Shown: in pieces, positions 15,993 to 24,794 of the stretch
How the letters are laid out: every line of letters starts with the position of its first letter
Position numbering within the stretch: position 1 is the stretch's first letter
Origin: an uncultured Prevotella sp.
GTDB taxonomy: Bacteria > Bacteroidota > Bacteroidia > Bacteroidales > Bacteroidaceae
Reading direction: 5' to 3'
DNA length: 64,000 nt
Assembly: GCA_934272845.1 (NCBI GenBank)
Contig: CAKQSF010000001.1
Coordinates: 178,535 to 242,534, forward strand
The notes under the pieces: generated by a model
Told to the model about the DNA's origin: nothing
What the model saw: the letters and a program-made list of their open reading frames with translations, nothing else
The model's database searches: none
Translations under genes and position numbers: made by a program

Positions 15993-16748
15993 ATGGCTTG
16001 TATATTACATATAGAAACAAGTACCGATGTGTGCAGCGTGGCAGTTAGCAAAGACGGATTTTTAGTTTACGAAAAGACTGACCACAGCGGTCCTAATCAT
16101 GCAGAACAACTGGGAACATACGTAGACGAGGCCCTGTCAAAGATAGAGGAGAAACAACTTCAACTTGAAGCAGTGGCTGTAAGTAGCGGTCCCGGCTCTT
16201 ATACAGGTCTGCGCATAGGTGTATCTATGGCTAAAGGCATTTGCTACGGCAGCAATGCTAAACTACTCAGCGTACCTACACTGCAACTTCTCTGTGTACC
16301 CATACTGCTTGGCGATGCCATAAGGTGCTATAAGTACACAGACGGCAAGGCTGAGAAAACCGAGGAACAGATGGCAGACGATGCTCTTCTGTGCCCAATG
16401 ATAGACGCAAGACGCATGGAGGTGTATGCGGCAGTGTATGATCGCAGTCTGAAAGAGATAAGACAGCAACAGGCAGACATCGTTGACACTGAGACATATC
16501 GTGACATACTTGACAAACACGTAGTTTACTTCTTCGGCAATGGCGCAGAGAAGTGTATGGAGACCATAAACCACCCCAACGCAAGGTTAGTCAAAGGCAT
16601 CGAGCCACTAGCCAAGAACATGCTTCCCCTGGCAGACATGCGATGGAACAAAGGCATGACCGAAGACGTGGCATATTTCACCCCAGGTTACATAAAAGAC
16701 TACGTAGCAAAGAAAAGCACCTCAAAACTGCTTACACCTAACAAGTAA
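15993..16748 (+). CDS. tsaB: tRNA threonylcarbamoyladenosine biosynthesis protein TsaB
   Basis: Partner of TsaD and TsaE in making t6A37 in ANN-decoding tRNAs. The 251-residue protein has the actin/ASKHA-like start MACILHIETSTDVCSVAVSK and the VSSGPGSYTGLRIGVSMAKG signature (about residues 65-84). The stop codon (16746-16748) lies inside the first bases of an inverted-repeat element, so the insertion sits at the exact gene end. The DUF4290 gene follows after that element. Confidence 0.93.
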   Translation: MACILHIETSTDVCSVAVSKDGFLVYEKTDHSGPNHAEQLGTYVDEALSKIEEKQLQLEAVAVSSGPGSYTGLRIGVSMAKGICYGSNAKLLSVPTLQLLCVPILLGDAIRCYKYTDGKAEKTEEQMADDALLCPMIDARRMEVYAAVYDRSLKEIRQQQADIVDTETYRDILDKHVVYFFGNGAEKCMETINHPNARLVKGIEPLAKNMLPLADMRWNKGMTEDVAYFTPGYIKDYVAKKSTSKLLTPNK

Positions 16749-16896
16749 GTATTCAAAATTATTTTTACAAATGGGTAAGTGTAAATTTATGATAAAGAAT
16801 AATTATGAACGTTTTCGTTAAGCCAAATGAGTAGAACCAAGTTTACTTGAGTTCTGCCATGGCGAGAAAAAATGCATAAATATGAACACTTACTTA
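16743..16896. mobile_element. Short inverted-repeat element between tsaB and the DUF4290 gene (154 bp)
   Basis: The left end AAGTAAGTATTCAAAATTAT (from 16743) and, reverse-complemented, the right end TAAGTAAGTGTTCATATTTA (to 16896) are related inverted repeats. About 35 bp of the left end match, in reverse complement, the right end of the element at 49916-50114. There is no transposase. It overlaps the tsaB stop codon and ends 13 bp before the next start codon. Confidence 0.7.
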
Positions 16897-16909
16897 ATAC
16901 CACCACAAT

Positions 16910-17560
16910 ATGATGGAGATAGACGGACTGGACTATAACACCCAGAGGAAAAAACTTAGGCTGATGGCCTACGGTCGCAACATACAGCAACTGGTGGAGC
17001 AGTGTGTAGCATTGCCTACAAAAACTGAGCGCCAAGCGTGCGCCCAACAAATCATAGAAGTGATGAAGAGGGCCGTGCCAGCACAAGCAGATACTACCGA
17101 CAGACAGAAAACTCTGTGGTATCACCTTGCACTCATGAGCAACTTCAAACTGGATATTGACTATCCATACGAGATTATGCATGAGGATAAAATGGCAATA
17201 CGCCCCGAAAAGATTGAATACTCTAACAAAAAGGCAGGCAACAGGGTAAAACACTATGGCAGACTGATATTCAAACTCTTCGATATGCTGAAAACAATGC
17301 CTGCTGGTGCAGAACGCGACGCACTCGCAATGATGGTTGCCACGCAGATGTACCAATGTCTCTTAGCATGGGGAATGGGCACCGTAGACAAGGAGAAAGT
17401 AGCGTCTGACATGGCACGATATACCGACGGAGTAATACAGTTGGATGTAAACGATCTACACTTCGAAGAAATTGAAAAAGCAGAAAAACGTAACTACGCC
17501 CAGAACGCACGCGGACGCAGCGACCTCCAAAACAAGAAGAAGAAAAAGAAACGCAAGTAA
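16910..17560 (+). CDS. DUF4290 domain protein
   Basis: The 216-residue cytosolic protein starts MMEIDGLDYNTQRKKLRLMAYGRNIQ, characteristic of the Bacteroidetes DUF4290 family, which commonly precedes murA. It is mostly helical and ends in a very basic tail (NKKKKKKRK) that could bind nucleic acid. Function unknown. It is 36 bp upstream of murA, same strand. Confidence 0.87.
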   Translation: MMEIDGLDYNTQRKKLRLMAYGRNIQQLVEQCVALPTKTERQACAQQIIEVMKRAVPAQADTTDRQKTLWYHLALMSNFKLDIDYPYEIMHEDKMAIRPEKIEYSNKKAGNRVKHYGRLIFKLFDMLKTMPAGAERDALAMMVATQMYQCLLAWGMGTVDKEKVASDMARYTDGVIQLDVNDLHFEEIEKAEKRNYAQNARGRSDLQNKKKKKKRK

Positions 17561-17596
17561 CAGACTTCTAACCCACCTTTAGAACCACAACACTAC

Positions 17597-18904
17597 ATGG
17601 ACAAATTTATAATAGAGGGCGGACATCCGCTGAAGGGAGAGATTACGCCACAAGGAGCAAAGAACGAAGCACTGGAAGTAATCAGTGCTACACTACTTAC
17701 AAGCGACCCTGTGACTATAAGCAACGTGCCCGACATTCTTGACGTTAACAACCTCATTAAACTGCTGAAGGAGATTGGCGTTAAGGTAACTTCTGAAGAA
17801 AAAGGAACCTTTACCTTCATTGCCGACAAACTAAACCTTGAGTACCTCGCTTCTGATGAGTTTGTAAAGAAATGTGCACAACTAAGGGGCTCTGTGCTCA
17901 TGATAGGTCCGTTGTTAGGACGCTTTCGTCAAGCCACAGTGGCAAAACCTGGTGGTGACAAAATTGGCAGGAGAAGATTAGACACCCACTTCCTCGGTTA
18001 TAAAATGCTCGGTGCTACATACGACCGCATTGATGGACGAGATGTCTACGAACTGAAAGCAGAAAACGGACTAAAAGGTTGTTACATGCTGCTCGACGAG
18101 GCGTCTGTTACCGGCACTGCAAACATCATCATGGCTGCTGTAATGGCGGAAGGTGTCACTACGATATATAACGCTGCATGCGAGCCCTACATACAGCAAC
18201 TGTGCCACATGCTCAACGCTATGGGCGCACAGATTTCAGGTATTGGCTCAAACCTTATTACTATCATCGGCGTAAAGAAACTGCACGGAACGAAACATCG
18301 ACTCCTGCCAGACATGATCGAGGTGGGCTCCTTCATCGCTATGGCAGCAATGGTGGGCGATGGCATACTTATCAAGAATGTATCAGTGCGCAATCTCGGC
18401 ATCATTCCTGACTCTTTCCGCCGTCTCGGTGTACAGATAGAACAACAAGGAGACGACCTATACATACCCAAGCAGGAACATTATCAGATTGATTCCTTTA
18501 TCGATGGCACCATAATGACGCTCAGCGACGCTCCATGGCCAGGACTTACACCAGACCTTCTCTCTGTGCTACTCGTGGTAGCAACACAGGCACGCGGCAG
18601 CGTCTTGATACATCAGAAGATGTTTGAGAGCCGACTGTTCTTCGTTGACAAACTCATCGACATGGGAGCACAAATCATCTTGTGTGATCCTCACCGTGCA
18701 GTAGTAGTGGGACTTGACCGACAGAAGACTCTAAGAGCAGCAAGACTATCAAGCCCTGACATCCGAGCAGGTATAGCATTGCTCATTGCCGCACTGTCTG
18801 CCGATGGTACTTCAAGCATTAGCAACATCGCACAGATAGACCGTGGATACGAAAATATAGAGGCAAGACTGAACGCTCTCGGAGCAAAAATCACACGCCA
18901 ATGA
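17597..18904 (+). CDS. murA: UDP-N-acetylglucosamine 1-carboxyvinyltransferase
   Basis: First committed step of peptidoglycan synthesis, adding enolpyruvate from PEP to UDP-GlcNAc. The 435-residue EPSP-synthase-fold protein has GAKNEALEVISATLL near the start (Lys22-Asn23) and the mobile loop KPGGDKIGRRRLDTHF (residues 117-132). In the loop, the Cys115-equivalent attacked by fosfomycin in E. coli is Asp121, a form linked to intrinsic fosfomycin resistance in other bacteria. The stop overlaps the rimM start by 4 bp (ATGA). Confidence 0.95.
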   Translation: MDKFIIEGGHPLKGEITPQGAKNEALEVISATLLTSDPVTISNVPDILDVNNLIKLLKEIGVKVTSEEKGTFTFIADKLNLEYLASDEFVKKCAQLRGSVLMIGPLLGRFRQATVAKPGGDKIGRRRLDTHFLGYKMLGATYDRIDGRDVYELKAENGLKGCYMLLDEASVTGTANIIMAAVMAEGVTTIYNAACEPYIQQLCHMLNAMGAQISGIGSNLITIIGVKKLHGTKHRLLPDMIEVGSFIAMAAMVGDGILIKNVSVRNLGIIPDSFRRLGVQIEQQGDDLYIPKQEHYQIDSFIDGTIMTLSDAPWPGLTPDLLSVLLVVATQARGSVLIHQKMFESRLFFVDKLIDMGAQIILCDPHRAVVVGLDRQKTLRAARLSSPDIRAGIALLIAALSADGTSSISNIAQIDRGYENIEARLNALGAKITRQ

Positions 18905-19413
18905 TACGAAGAGAAGACGTTTACAAAATAGGCAAACTAGGAAAGTCACACGGAATCAAAGGAGAACTGTCAATGATGATTGATGATGACATCTTTGACC
19001 GCGTGGACTCAGAGTTCCTCGTGCTGGAGATTGACGGCATCATGGTACCTTTCTTCATGGAAGAATACCGCTTCAAGACCGATGACACGGTGCTTGTGAA
19101 GTTTGAAGGCATAGACACTCAAGACAGAGCAAAAGAACTTACGGGTACAGACGTGTACTTCCCGCGCGAGATGGTAGACAATGATGACGAGGCCGAACTA
19201 AGATATGCACAACTCGTTGGCTACAAAGTAAAGAACGCTGCCGATGGGAATATCGTAGGAGAGATTGCCGCTGTCGATGAACAGACAATAAACATAATGT
19301 TTGAACTGACAGACGGCAAACTGCTACCAGCGTCAGAAGAACTCATTACTAATATTGACACAGAGAAGAGAGAGATAACAATGGTTATCTCTGAAGGAAT
19401 TCTTGACTTGTAA
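18901..19413 (+). CDS. rimM: Ribosome maturation factor RimM
   Basis: Assists 30S head assembly around S19. The 170-residue protein has the N-terminal motif YKIGKLGKSHGIKGEL and a C-terminal PRC-barrel-like domain (QLVGYKVKNAADGNIVGEIAAV; LLPASEELI). It is translationally coupled to murA through an ATGA overlap. rimM next to trmD and rpsP is the more familiar arrangement elsewhere; the murA-rimM-dxr order is a Bacteroidetes pattern. Confidence 0.93.
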   Translation: MIRREDVYKIGKLGKSHGIKGELSMMIDDDIFDRVDSEFLVLEIDGIMVPFFMEEYRFKTDDTVLVKFEGIDTQDRAKELTGTDVYFPREMVDNDDEAELRYAQLVGYKVKNAADGNIVGEIAAVDEQTINIMFELTDGKLLPASEELITNIDTEKREITMVISEGILDL

Positions 19414-19433
19414 AAGACATATTAATACACACG

Positions 19434-20582
19434 ATGAAGCAACAGATTTGCATTCTTGGCAGCACAGGCAGCATAGGCACCCAAGCCCTCGAAGTAATAG
19501 AGGAACACAGCGAACGCTTTGAGGCTTACTGTCTTACCGCTAACAATAAGGTAGAACTTCTTGCCGAACAGGCTCGCAAATTCCGTCCAGCAGCCGTAGT
19601 AATTGCCAATGAAGATAAATATGAAGAACTAAAGAACCTACTTGAAGACTGTCCCGAAATCAACGTTTATGCCGGTGCACAGGCTCTTTGTGATATAGTA
19701 GAAGCACCACAAGTGGATATGGTGCTCACAGCTATGGTAGGTTTTGCAGGCCTTGCACCAACGATACACGCTATCAAAGCACATAAGAAGATATGCCTTG
19801 CCAACAAGGAAACACTCGTTGTGGCTGGCGAACTTATATGCCGACTGGCGCAAGAATACCACGCTCCTATCCTACCTGTAGACTCTGAGCACTCTGCTAT
19901 CTTCCAGAGCATAGTAGGCGAAGGCAATAATGAGATTGAGAAAATTCTCCTTACCGCCTCTGGTGGTCCTTTCCGTTTGAAGACACTCGACGAAATGCGT
20001 ACCATGACAGCGGCTGATGCACTGAAGCATCCTACGTGGGATATGGGTGCAAAGATTACCATAGACTCTGCATCAATGATGAACAAGGGCTTCGAAGTAA
20101 TAGAGGCTAAATGGCTTTTCGGTGTAGAAGCAGATAAGATTCAGGTACTTGTGCATCCTCAGTCTATAGTACACAGTGCGGTACAATTCCACGATGGTGC
20201 CGTAAAAGCCCAACTTGGTGTACCAGATATGCGCCTGCCAATACAGTATGCCTTTACTTACCCCGACCGCCTCACTATGTCTGGCGACCGACTTGACCTC
20301 TTCAAACATTCGTTAGAGTTCTTTGAACCTGACCTTGACAAGTTCAAATGTCTTGCACTTGCTTTCGAAGCACTTCGACGCAAAGGCAATGCGGCATGCG
20401 TAGTAAATGCAGCCAACGAAGTGGTAAACTTTGCCTTCCGTCAGGGACGCATAGGGTTCCTCGATATGGGAGACATTATAGAGAAGACACTAGATAAGGC
20501 AACTATCATCGCCACACCTACATATGAAGACTATGTCAACAGTGATGCTGAAGCAAGACGTATTGCAAGCGAATTTATTTAA
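19434..20582 (+). CDS. dxr: 1-deoxy-D-xylulose 5-phosphate reductoisomerase
   Basis: NADPH-dependent second step of the MEP isoprenoid pathway. The 382-residue protein has the nucleotide-binding GSTGSIGTQALEVI (residues 9-22), LANKETLVVAGE and the metal/substrate site PVDSEHSAIFQ, with KITIDSASMMNKGFEVIEA downstream. It starts 20 bp after rimM and is followed by rseP, a common Bacteroidetes pairing. Confidence 0.96.
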   Translation: MKQQICILGSTGSIGTQALEVIEEHSERFEAYCLTANNKVELLAEQARKFRPAAVVIANEDKYEELKNLLEDCPEINVYAGAQALCDIVEAPQVDMVLTAMVGFAGLAPTIHAIKAHKKICLANKETLVVAGELICRLAQEYHAPILPVDSEHSAIFQSIVGEGNNEIEKILLTASGGPFRLKTLDEMRTMTAADALKHPTWDMGAKITIDSASMMNKGFEVIEAKWLFGVEADKIQVLVHPQSIVHSAVQFHDGAVKAQLGVPDMRLPIQYAFTYPDRLTMSGDRLDLFKHSLEFFEPDLDKFKCLALAFEALRRKGNAACVVNAANEVVNFAFRQGRIGFLDMGDIIEKTLDKATIIATPTYEDYVNSDAEARRIASEFI

Positions 20583-20688
20583 CCTTCAGCAACGATAAAA
20601 TTATCACTAAATGATGATGATAATAAAAAGTATTTACCAATTCTCCACAATAACAAGACTCGCAAACCAAACAACATAACAACAAACA

Positions 20689-22131
20689 ATGGATCCGATA
20701 ATCATCAGAACACTACAGTTTATACTTGCGATAACTATACTTGTTGCCCTGCATGAAGGAGGACACTTCTTCTTCTCTAAACTCTTCGGCGTAAGGGTTA
20801 ACAAGTTCTACGTATTCTTCGACTACAAGTTCTCACTCTTTAGCACTAAAGCCACATGGTGGCGGAAACTGCGTGGCAAAGGCCCTGCAAAGAAAAACGC
20901 TGACGGCACATACGAATATGAGGGCACAGAATACGGCATCGGCTGGATACCTCTTGGTGGTTACTGCCAGATAGAAGGCATGATAGACGAGACACAGCAC
21001 GACACACAGAAACTGCAGGAGCCTGCAAAGCCATGGGAATTTCGCGCAAAGCCATGCTGGCAGCGTCTGCTTATAATGATAGGTGGTGTACTCGTCAACT
21101 TTATCCTTGCACTCGTCATATACTGCGCAGTATTCTTCACATGGGGTAATGACTACTATGCCGTGAAGGACATGCCCTTCGGCATGAAGTTTAACGAACA
21201 GGCCAAGACATTAGGATTCCGTGACGGTGACGTTATGTTATCCACAGACCAAGGTGCCTTCAAGGCATTCGATGCTGGCATGTTGCGTGATGTTTCTACA
21301 GCCCAAGAAGTTACAGTAATGCGTCACGGCAAGGAGACGAAGGTAGCGATGCCTGGTGACCTCTCATTGTTAGAGATGCTGAAGAGCGACCCTGTGTTCT
21401 GCCGTCCACTGATACCTGCTGATGTTGACAGTGTTATACCAGGAACAGCGGCAGCGAAGGCAGGAATAAAGAAGGGTGACAATATCGTTGCCATCGGAGG
21501 AAAACCTGTTGACTCTTGGAACACATTCACATACGAGACAGGACGCCTAACAGACATGCTCAGCGAGTGCGTCACAAAGGCTGACTCTCTGAAGGTTTTG
21601 ACCACCAGCATTGTATATAAGGAGAAATCAACAGGCAAACTTGACACTGCTATCGTTACGCTCGACAAGGAGGCTCACCTCGGTGTAGGCATGACGACAT
21701 TGGCTAACTACACAGAGCCCACTCATGAATCATATAACATCGTGACCTGCATCCCAGCGGGTATTGGTTACGCTATCGACATGCTGGGAGGCTATGTAAG
21801 CGACCTTAAATATGTGTTCACCGCAGACGGAGCGAAGCAACTTGGAGGTTTCGGTGCAATAGGCTCCATGTTCCCACCTGTATGGGACTGGCATCTATTC
21901 TGGATGATGACGGCATTCCTCTCTATTATCCTCGCATTCATGAACATTCTGCCTATCCCTGCACTTGACGGCGGACACGTAATGTTCCTACTTTACGAGA
22001 TGATATTCCGTCGCAAGCCTGGCGACAACTTCATGGTACGTGCGGAATATATAGGTATGGGCATATTGTTCCTGCTTATGTTCGTAGCAAACATGAACGA
22101 CATTCTGCGTTTCTTCGGAATAATGTATTAA
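20689..22131 (+). CDS. rseP: Site-2 intramembrane metalloprotease RseP
   Basis: Membrane zinc protease that cleaves transmembrane segments, for example anti-sigma factors or remnant signal peptides. The 480-residue protein has HEGGH (residues 22-26) in the first membrane helix, a PDZ region (about residues 235-330; SVIPGTAAAKAGIKKGDNIVAIGG) and the second catalytic motif NILPIPALDGGHVMF in the C-terminal membrane part. It is slightly longer than E. coli RseP. It is 106 bp after dxr. Confidence 0.94.
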   Translation: MDPIIIRTLQFILAITILVALHEGGHFFFSKLFGVRVNKFYVFFDYKFSLFSTKATWWRKLRGKGPAKKNADGTYEYEGTEYGIGWIPLGGYCQIEGMIDETQHDTQKLQEPAKPWEFRAKPCWQRLLIMIGGVLVNFILALVIYCAVFFTWGNDYYAVKDMPFGMKFNEQAKTLGFRDGDVMLSTDQGAFKAFDAGMLRDVSTAQEVTVMRHGKETKVAMPGDLSLLEMLKSDPVFCRPLIPADVDSVIPGTAAAKAGIKKGDNIVAIGGKPVDSWNTFTYETGRLTDMLSECVTKADSLKVLTTSIVYKEKSTGKLDTAIVTLDKEAHLGVGMTTLANYTEPTHESYNIVTCIPAGIGYAIDMLGGYVSDLKYVFTADGAKQLGGFGAIGSMFPPVWDWHLFWMMTAFLSIILAFMNILPIPALDGGHVMFLLYEMIFRRKPGDNFMVRAEYIGMGILFLLMFVANMNDILRFFGIMY

Positions 22132-22139
22132 TTTGTTGT

Positions 22140-22218
22140 TTGGTTATTGGGTCGTTAGTCGTTTTGTTTAGAGTGCCAATAACCAAACAACAAAATAACA
22201 AAACAACCAAACAACTAA
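22140..22218. repeat. Inverted repeat and AACCAAACAAC-rich leader of gmk
   Basis: TTGTTTGGTTATTGG is followed about 30 bp later by CCAATAACCAAACAACAA, a hairpin of about 15 bp between rseP and gmk, then further ACCAAACAAC repeats up to the start codon. Similar AACCAAACAAC leaders precede etfA (about 51695). It may be a weak terminator or a leader element. Confidence 0.5.
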
Positions 22219-22221
22219 ATA

Positions 22222-22791
22222 ATGAACGGCAAACTACTGATATTCTCTGCACCAAGCGGCTGCGGAAAATCTACCATCATCAACTGGCTGATGAATGAAC
22301 ATCCAGAACTAAAGATGCACTTCTCCATCAGTTGTACATCACGAGCACCACGCGGAACGGAGCAGAACGGCGTAGAATACTTCTTCCTCTCACCAGAAGA
22401 ATTTCGTGAGAAGATAGCGAACGAAGAATTCGTAGAGTATGAAGAGGTATACACCGATCGCTATTATGGCACGCTGAAGTCACAGGTACAGAAGCAACAG
22501 AACAATGGTGAGAACGTTGTGTTTGACGTGGACGTTCACGGTGCCATGAACATCAAAAAGGCATACGGTAGCAATGCGCTCAGCATCTTCATCATGCCAC
22601 CGTCAGTAGAGGAATTACACCGACGCCTTGAACACCGTGGCACAGATGCTCCTGAGGTTATAGAGCAGCGCATTGGGCGTGCGGAATACGAGATTTCATA
22701 CGCTGAGAAGTTTGATACCATTGTGGTAAACGATGACCTTGACAAAGCGAAGCAAGATGCGCTGAAGGTTATAAGCAACTTCATCAAGTAA
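22222..22791 (+). CDS. gmk: Guanylate kinase
   Basis: Phosphorylates GMP to GDP. The 189-residue protein begins MNGKLLIFSAPSGCGKST, with the P-loop at residues 9-18, followed by SCTSRAPRGTEQNGVEYFF (GMP-binding), the DVDVHGAMNIKKAY Walker-B region and RLEHRGTDAPEVIEQRI (lid). Length is normal. It is separated from rseP by 90 bp that can form a hairpin, and ends at a strong bidirectional terminator. Confidence 0.96.
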   Translation: MNGKLLIFSAPSGCGKSTIINWLMNEHPELKMHFSISCTSRAPRGTEQNGVEYFFLSPEEFREKIANEEFVEYEEVYTDRYYGTLKSQVQKQQNNGENVVFDVDVHGAMNIKKAYGSNALSIFIMPPSVEELHRRLEHRGTDAPEVIEQRIGRAEYEISYAEKFDTIVVNDDLDKAKQDALKVISNFIK

Positions 22792-22856
22792 AAAACTCAT
22801 AAAAAGCAGGCATTATCCAGCACTAAGAATACAGTGCATACCTGCACCCACATAAT

Positions 22857-22893
22857 AAAAGGCTGACACCATTACCTGGATGTCAGCCTTTTA
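22857..22893. terminator. Bidirectional terminator between gmk and dnaX
   Basis: AAAAGGCTGACACC...GGATGTCAGCCTTTT stem with flanking A and T tracts on both sides, placed between two convergent genes. Confidence 0.9.
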
Positions 22894-22927
22894 TTGTATC
22901 TTCATGTCAACAGACTCTGCATGACTT

Positions 22928-24757
22928 TTATTCCAATTCAAGCAAGAGTTCTTTCCTCATAGCAGCAAAAGAGGAATTCTTCTCTGTCAGTTTCTCAAGG
23001 AAGTCTGCCGGATTAAGGCGCGTAACGGTTTCTTTAGGTTCCTCATAACGTAACGCGACCTTTACGCCGCCGTTATGCAACACCTTAGCCATTGTTACCT
23101 CAACACCATTAAGCAGTTTCTCTACCTCCTCATAAAGCAGCGAACTCCCCACCACACACTCCAGTTTCGGGAACTCCGTTATCTTCACCTTCGCTGACAT
23201 CATGCGCGCTCCCAGAGAGCGATCTTTCTTATAGGCTATTCTGTTACACATAGAAAGCCACTCTCTCCTTACGTCGTCATCATTAAAACTCTTATTCTCC
23301 TTAGCGGTATCGCCAAGTTGATAACGCACCTTCTTCTCCTCTTGCACTTGTTTCTCGCGCTGCAAACTCTTGAAAGTCATGCCTTGCGCTATTACCACAT
23401 GCGGACGTTTCGGTTTCTCCTGACTATCGTCTCCCTGTGTGTTTACAGTATTGCCTGCCGCATCATTCGCTGTTGTTTGCTTCACTTCCAGCGTGCCGTA
23501 AGCAGAACTGTTACCGTTGGCTTTACTCTTATTTTGCTGCCCTACCCCCTCGGAGCGGTTAGAAGAAGCCGCAGCCACGGTGGCAGCCTCCTCCATCAGT
23601 TTTCTGAACAGCGTCTTCAATCGTTTACAGGGCATACGCCCATGGGAGTCGTCAGCATCATCTGCCTGCGTAATCTGCGCCACCTGTATCAGCGTCAATT
23701 CCACAAGCAGACGTTTATTACTACTCTGCCTGTATTCTACGTCACACTGATTCAGTATCTTCAGCGCACGATACAGGAATTTTGTGTCGCACTTCTTTGC
23801 CTGTTCCGCATAACGCTGACGTTGCTGCTCACTCGCTTCTATAAGACGCGTGGTGCCTGGGTCAAGAGCCATCAGGAGGTTACGCACATGTGATGCCAAT
23901 CCGTTCACTGCCTGACCAGCGTCGAAGCCACGGCTCAATATACCGTCAAGAGCAAGCATTACATCTGCCACCTTATTCTCAAGACAATTATCTATGATAT
24001 TAAAATAGTTATCAGCATCGAGCACGTTAAGGTCTTCTATAACCTTTTCATACGTTATATTGCCCTCACAGAATGACGCTGCTTGGTCAAAAATGGATAA
24101 GGCGTCACGCATACCACCATCTGCCTTCTCTGCTATTACGTTGAGAGCATTTTCCTCATACGTTATACCCTCATTCTCTGCTACATGCTTCAGGTGACCA
24201 ATGATGCCTTGCACCGTCATGCGCTCAAAGTCATACACCTGGCAACGTGATATGATTGTAGGAAGAATCTTATGTTTCTCTGTCGTGGCAAGTATGAATA
24301 CGACATGTGCAGGCGGTTCCTCCAGTGTCTTAAGAAAAGCATTAAACGCTGCAGTTGATAGCATGTGCACCTCGTCTATGATAAAGACCTTATAACGTCC
24401 TGTCTGTGGCGGTATGCGCGTCTGCTCCATCAGCGTCTTTATCTGCTCCACACCATTGTTTGACGCAGCGTCAAGTTCAAAGATATTCAAAGAACGTCCT
24501 TCTTCGAAAGCCTTACAACTCTCGCATTCTCCGCAGGCATCGCCCGTGGGTGTAGGATGAAGACAGTTTATTACCTTGGCGAATATACGCGCGCAGGTAG
24601 TCTTGCCCACGCCACGAGGACCACAGAAAAGGTATGCGTGTGCCAACTTACCTGACGACACCGCATTCTTTAGTGTTGTGGTAAGTGCTGACTGTCCCAC
24701 GACGCTGTCAAACGTCATAGGACGGTATTTGCGTGCTGATACTATATAGTTAGACAT
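22928..24757 (-). CDS. dnaX: DNA polymerase III subunit gamma/tau
   Basis: Clamp-loader ATPase of the replisome. The 609-residue protein has Walker A GPRGVGKT (residues 46-53), four zinc Cys (65, 75, 78, 81 in the CGECESC region), Walker B FIIDEVHML and sensor IISRCQVYDF. A variable linker (about 375-480) and a C-terminal tau-type domain follow. No obvious A-AAA-AAG slippery site stood out, so a separate short gamma form is not indicated. Just upstream, short copies of AATTGCGAATTATG lie between it and the BASS gene. Confidence 0.95.
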   Translation of the reverse strand: MSNYIVSARKYRPMTFDSVVGQSALTTTLKNAVSSGKLAHAYLFCGPRGVGKTTCARIFAKVINCLHPTPTGDACGECESCKAFEEGRSLNIFELDAASNNGVEQIKTLMEQTRIPPQTGRYKVFIIDEVHMLSTAAFNAFLKTLEEPPAHVVFILATTEKHKILPTIISRCQVYDFERMTVQGIIGHLKHVAENEGITYEENALNVIAEKADGGMRDALSIFDQAASFCEGNITYEKVIEDLNVLDADNYFNIIDNCLENKVADVMLALDGILSRGFDAGQAVNGLASHVRNLLMALDPGTTRLIEASEQQRQRYAEQAKKCDTKFLYRALKILNQCDVEYRQSSNKRLLVELTLIQVAQITQADDADDSHGRMPCKRLKTLFRKLMEEAATVAAASSNRSEGVGQQNKSKANGNSSAYGTLEVKQTTANDAAGNTVNTQGDDSQEKPKRPHVVIAQGMTFKSLQREKQVQEEKKVRYQLGDTAKENKSFNDDDVRREWLSMCNRIAYKKDRSLGARMMSAKVKITEFPKLECVVGSSLLYEEVEKLLNGVEVTMAKVLHNGGVKVALRYEEPKETVTRLNPADFLEKLTEKNSSFAAMRKELLLELE

Positions 24758-24794
24758 CTTTATGAATTGCGAATTATGAATTATGAATTGCGAA

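Noticed and set aside
23318..23893. 191-codon ORF opposite dnaX
   Set aside because: Lies within the conserved dnaX gene on the other strand, with no recognisable domain.
22928..24757. Programmed frameshift in dnaX producing a gamma form
   Set aside because: I saw no A-AAA-AAG type slippery run with a following stem near the linker.
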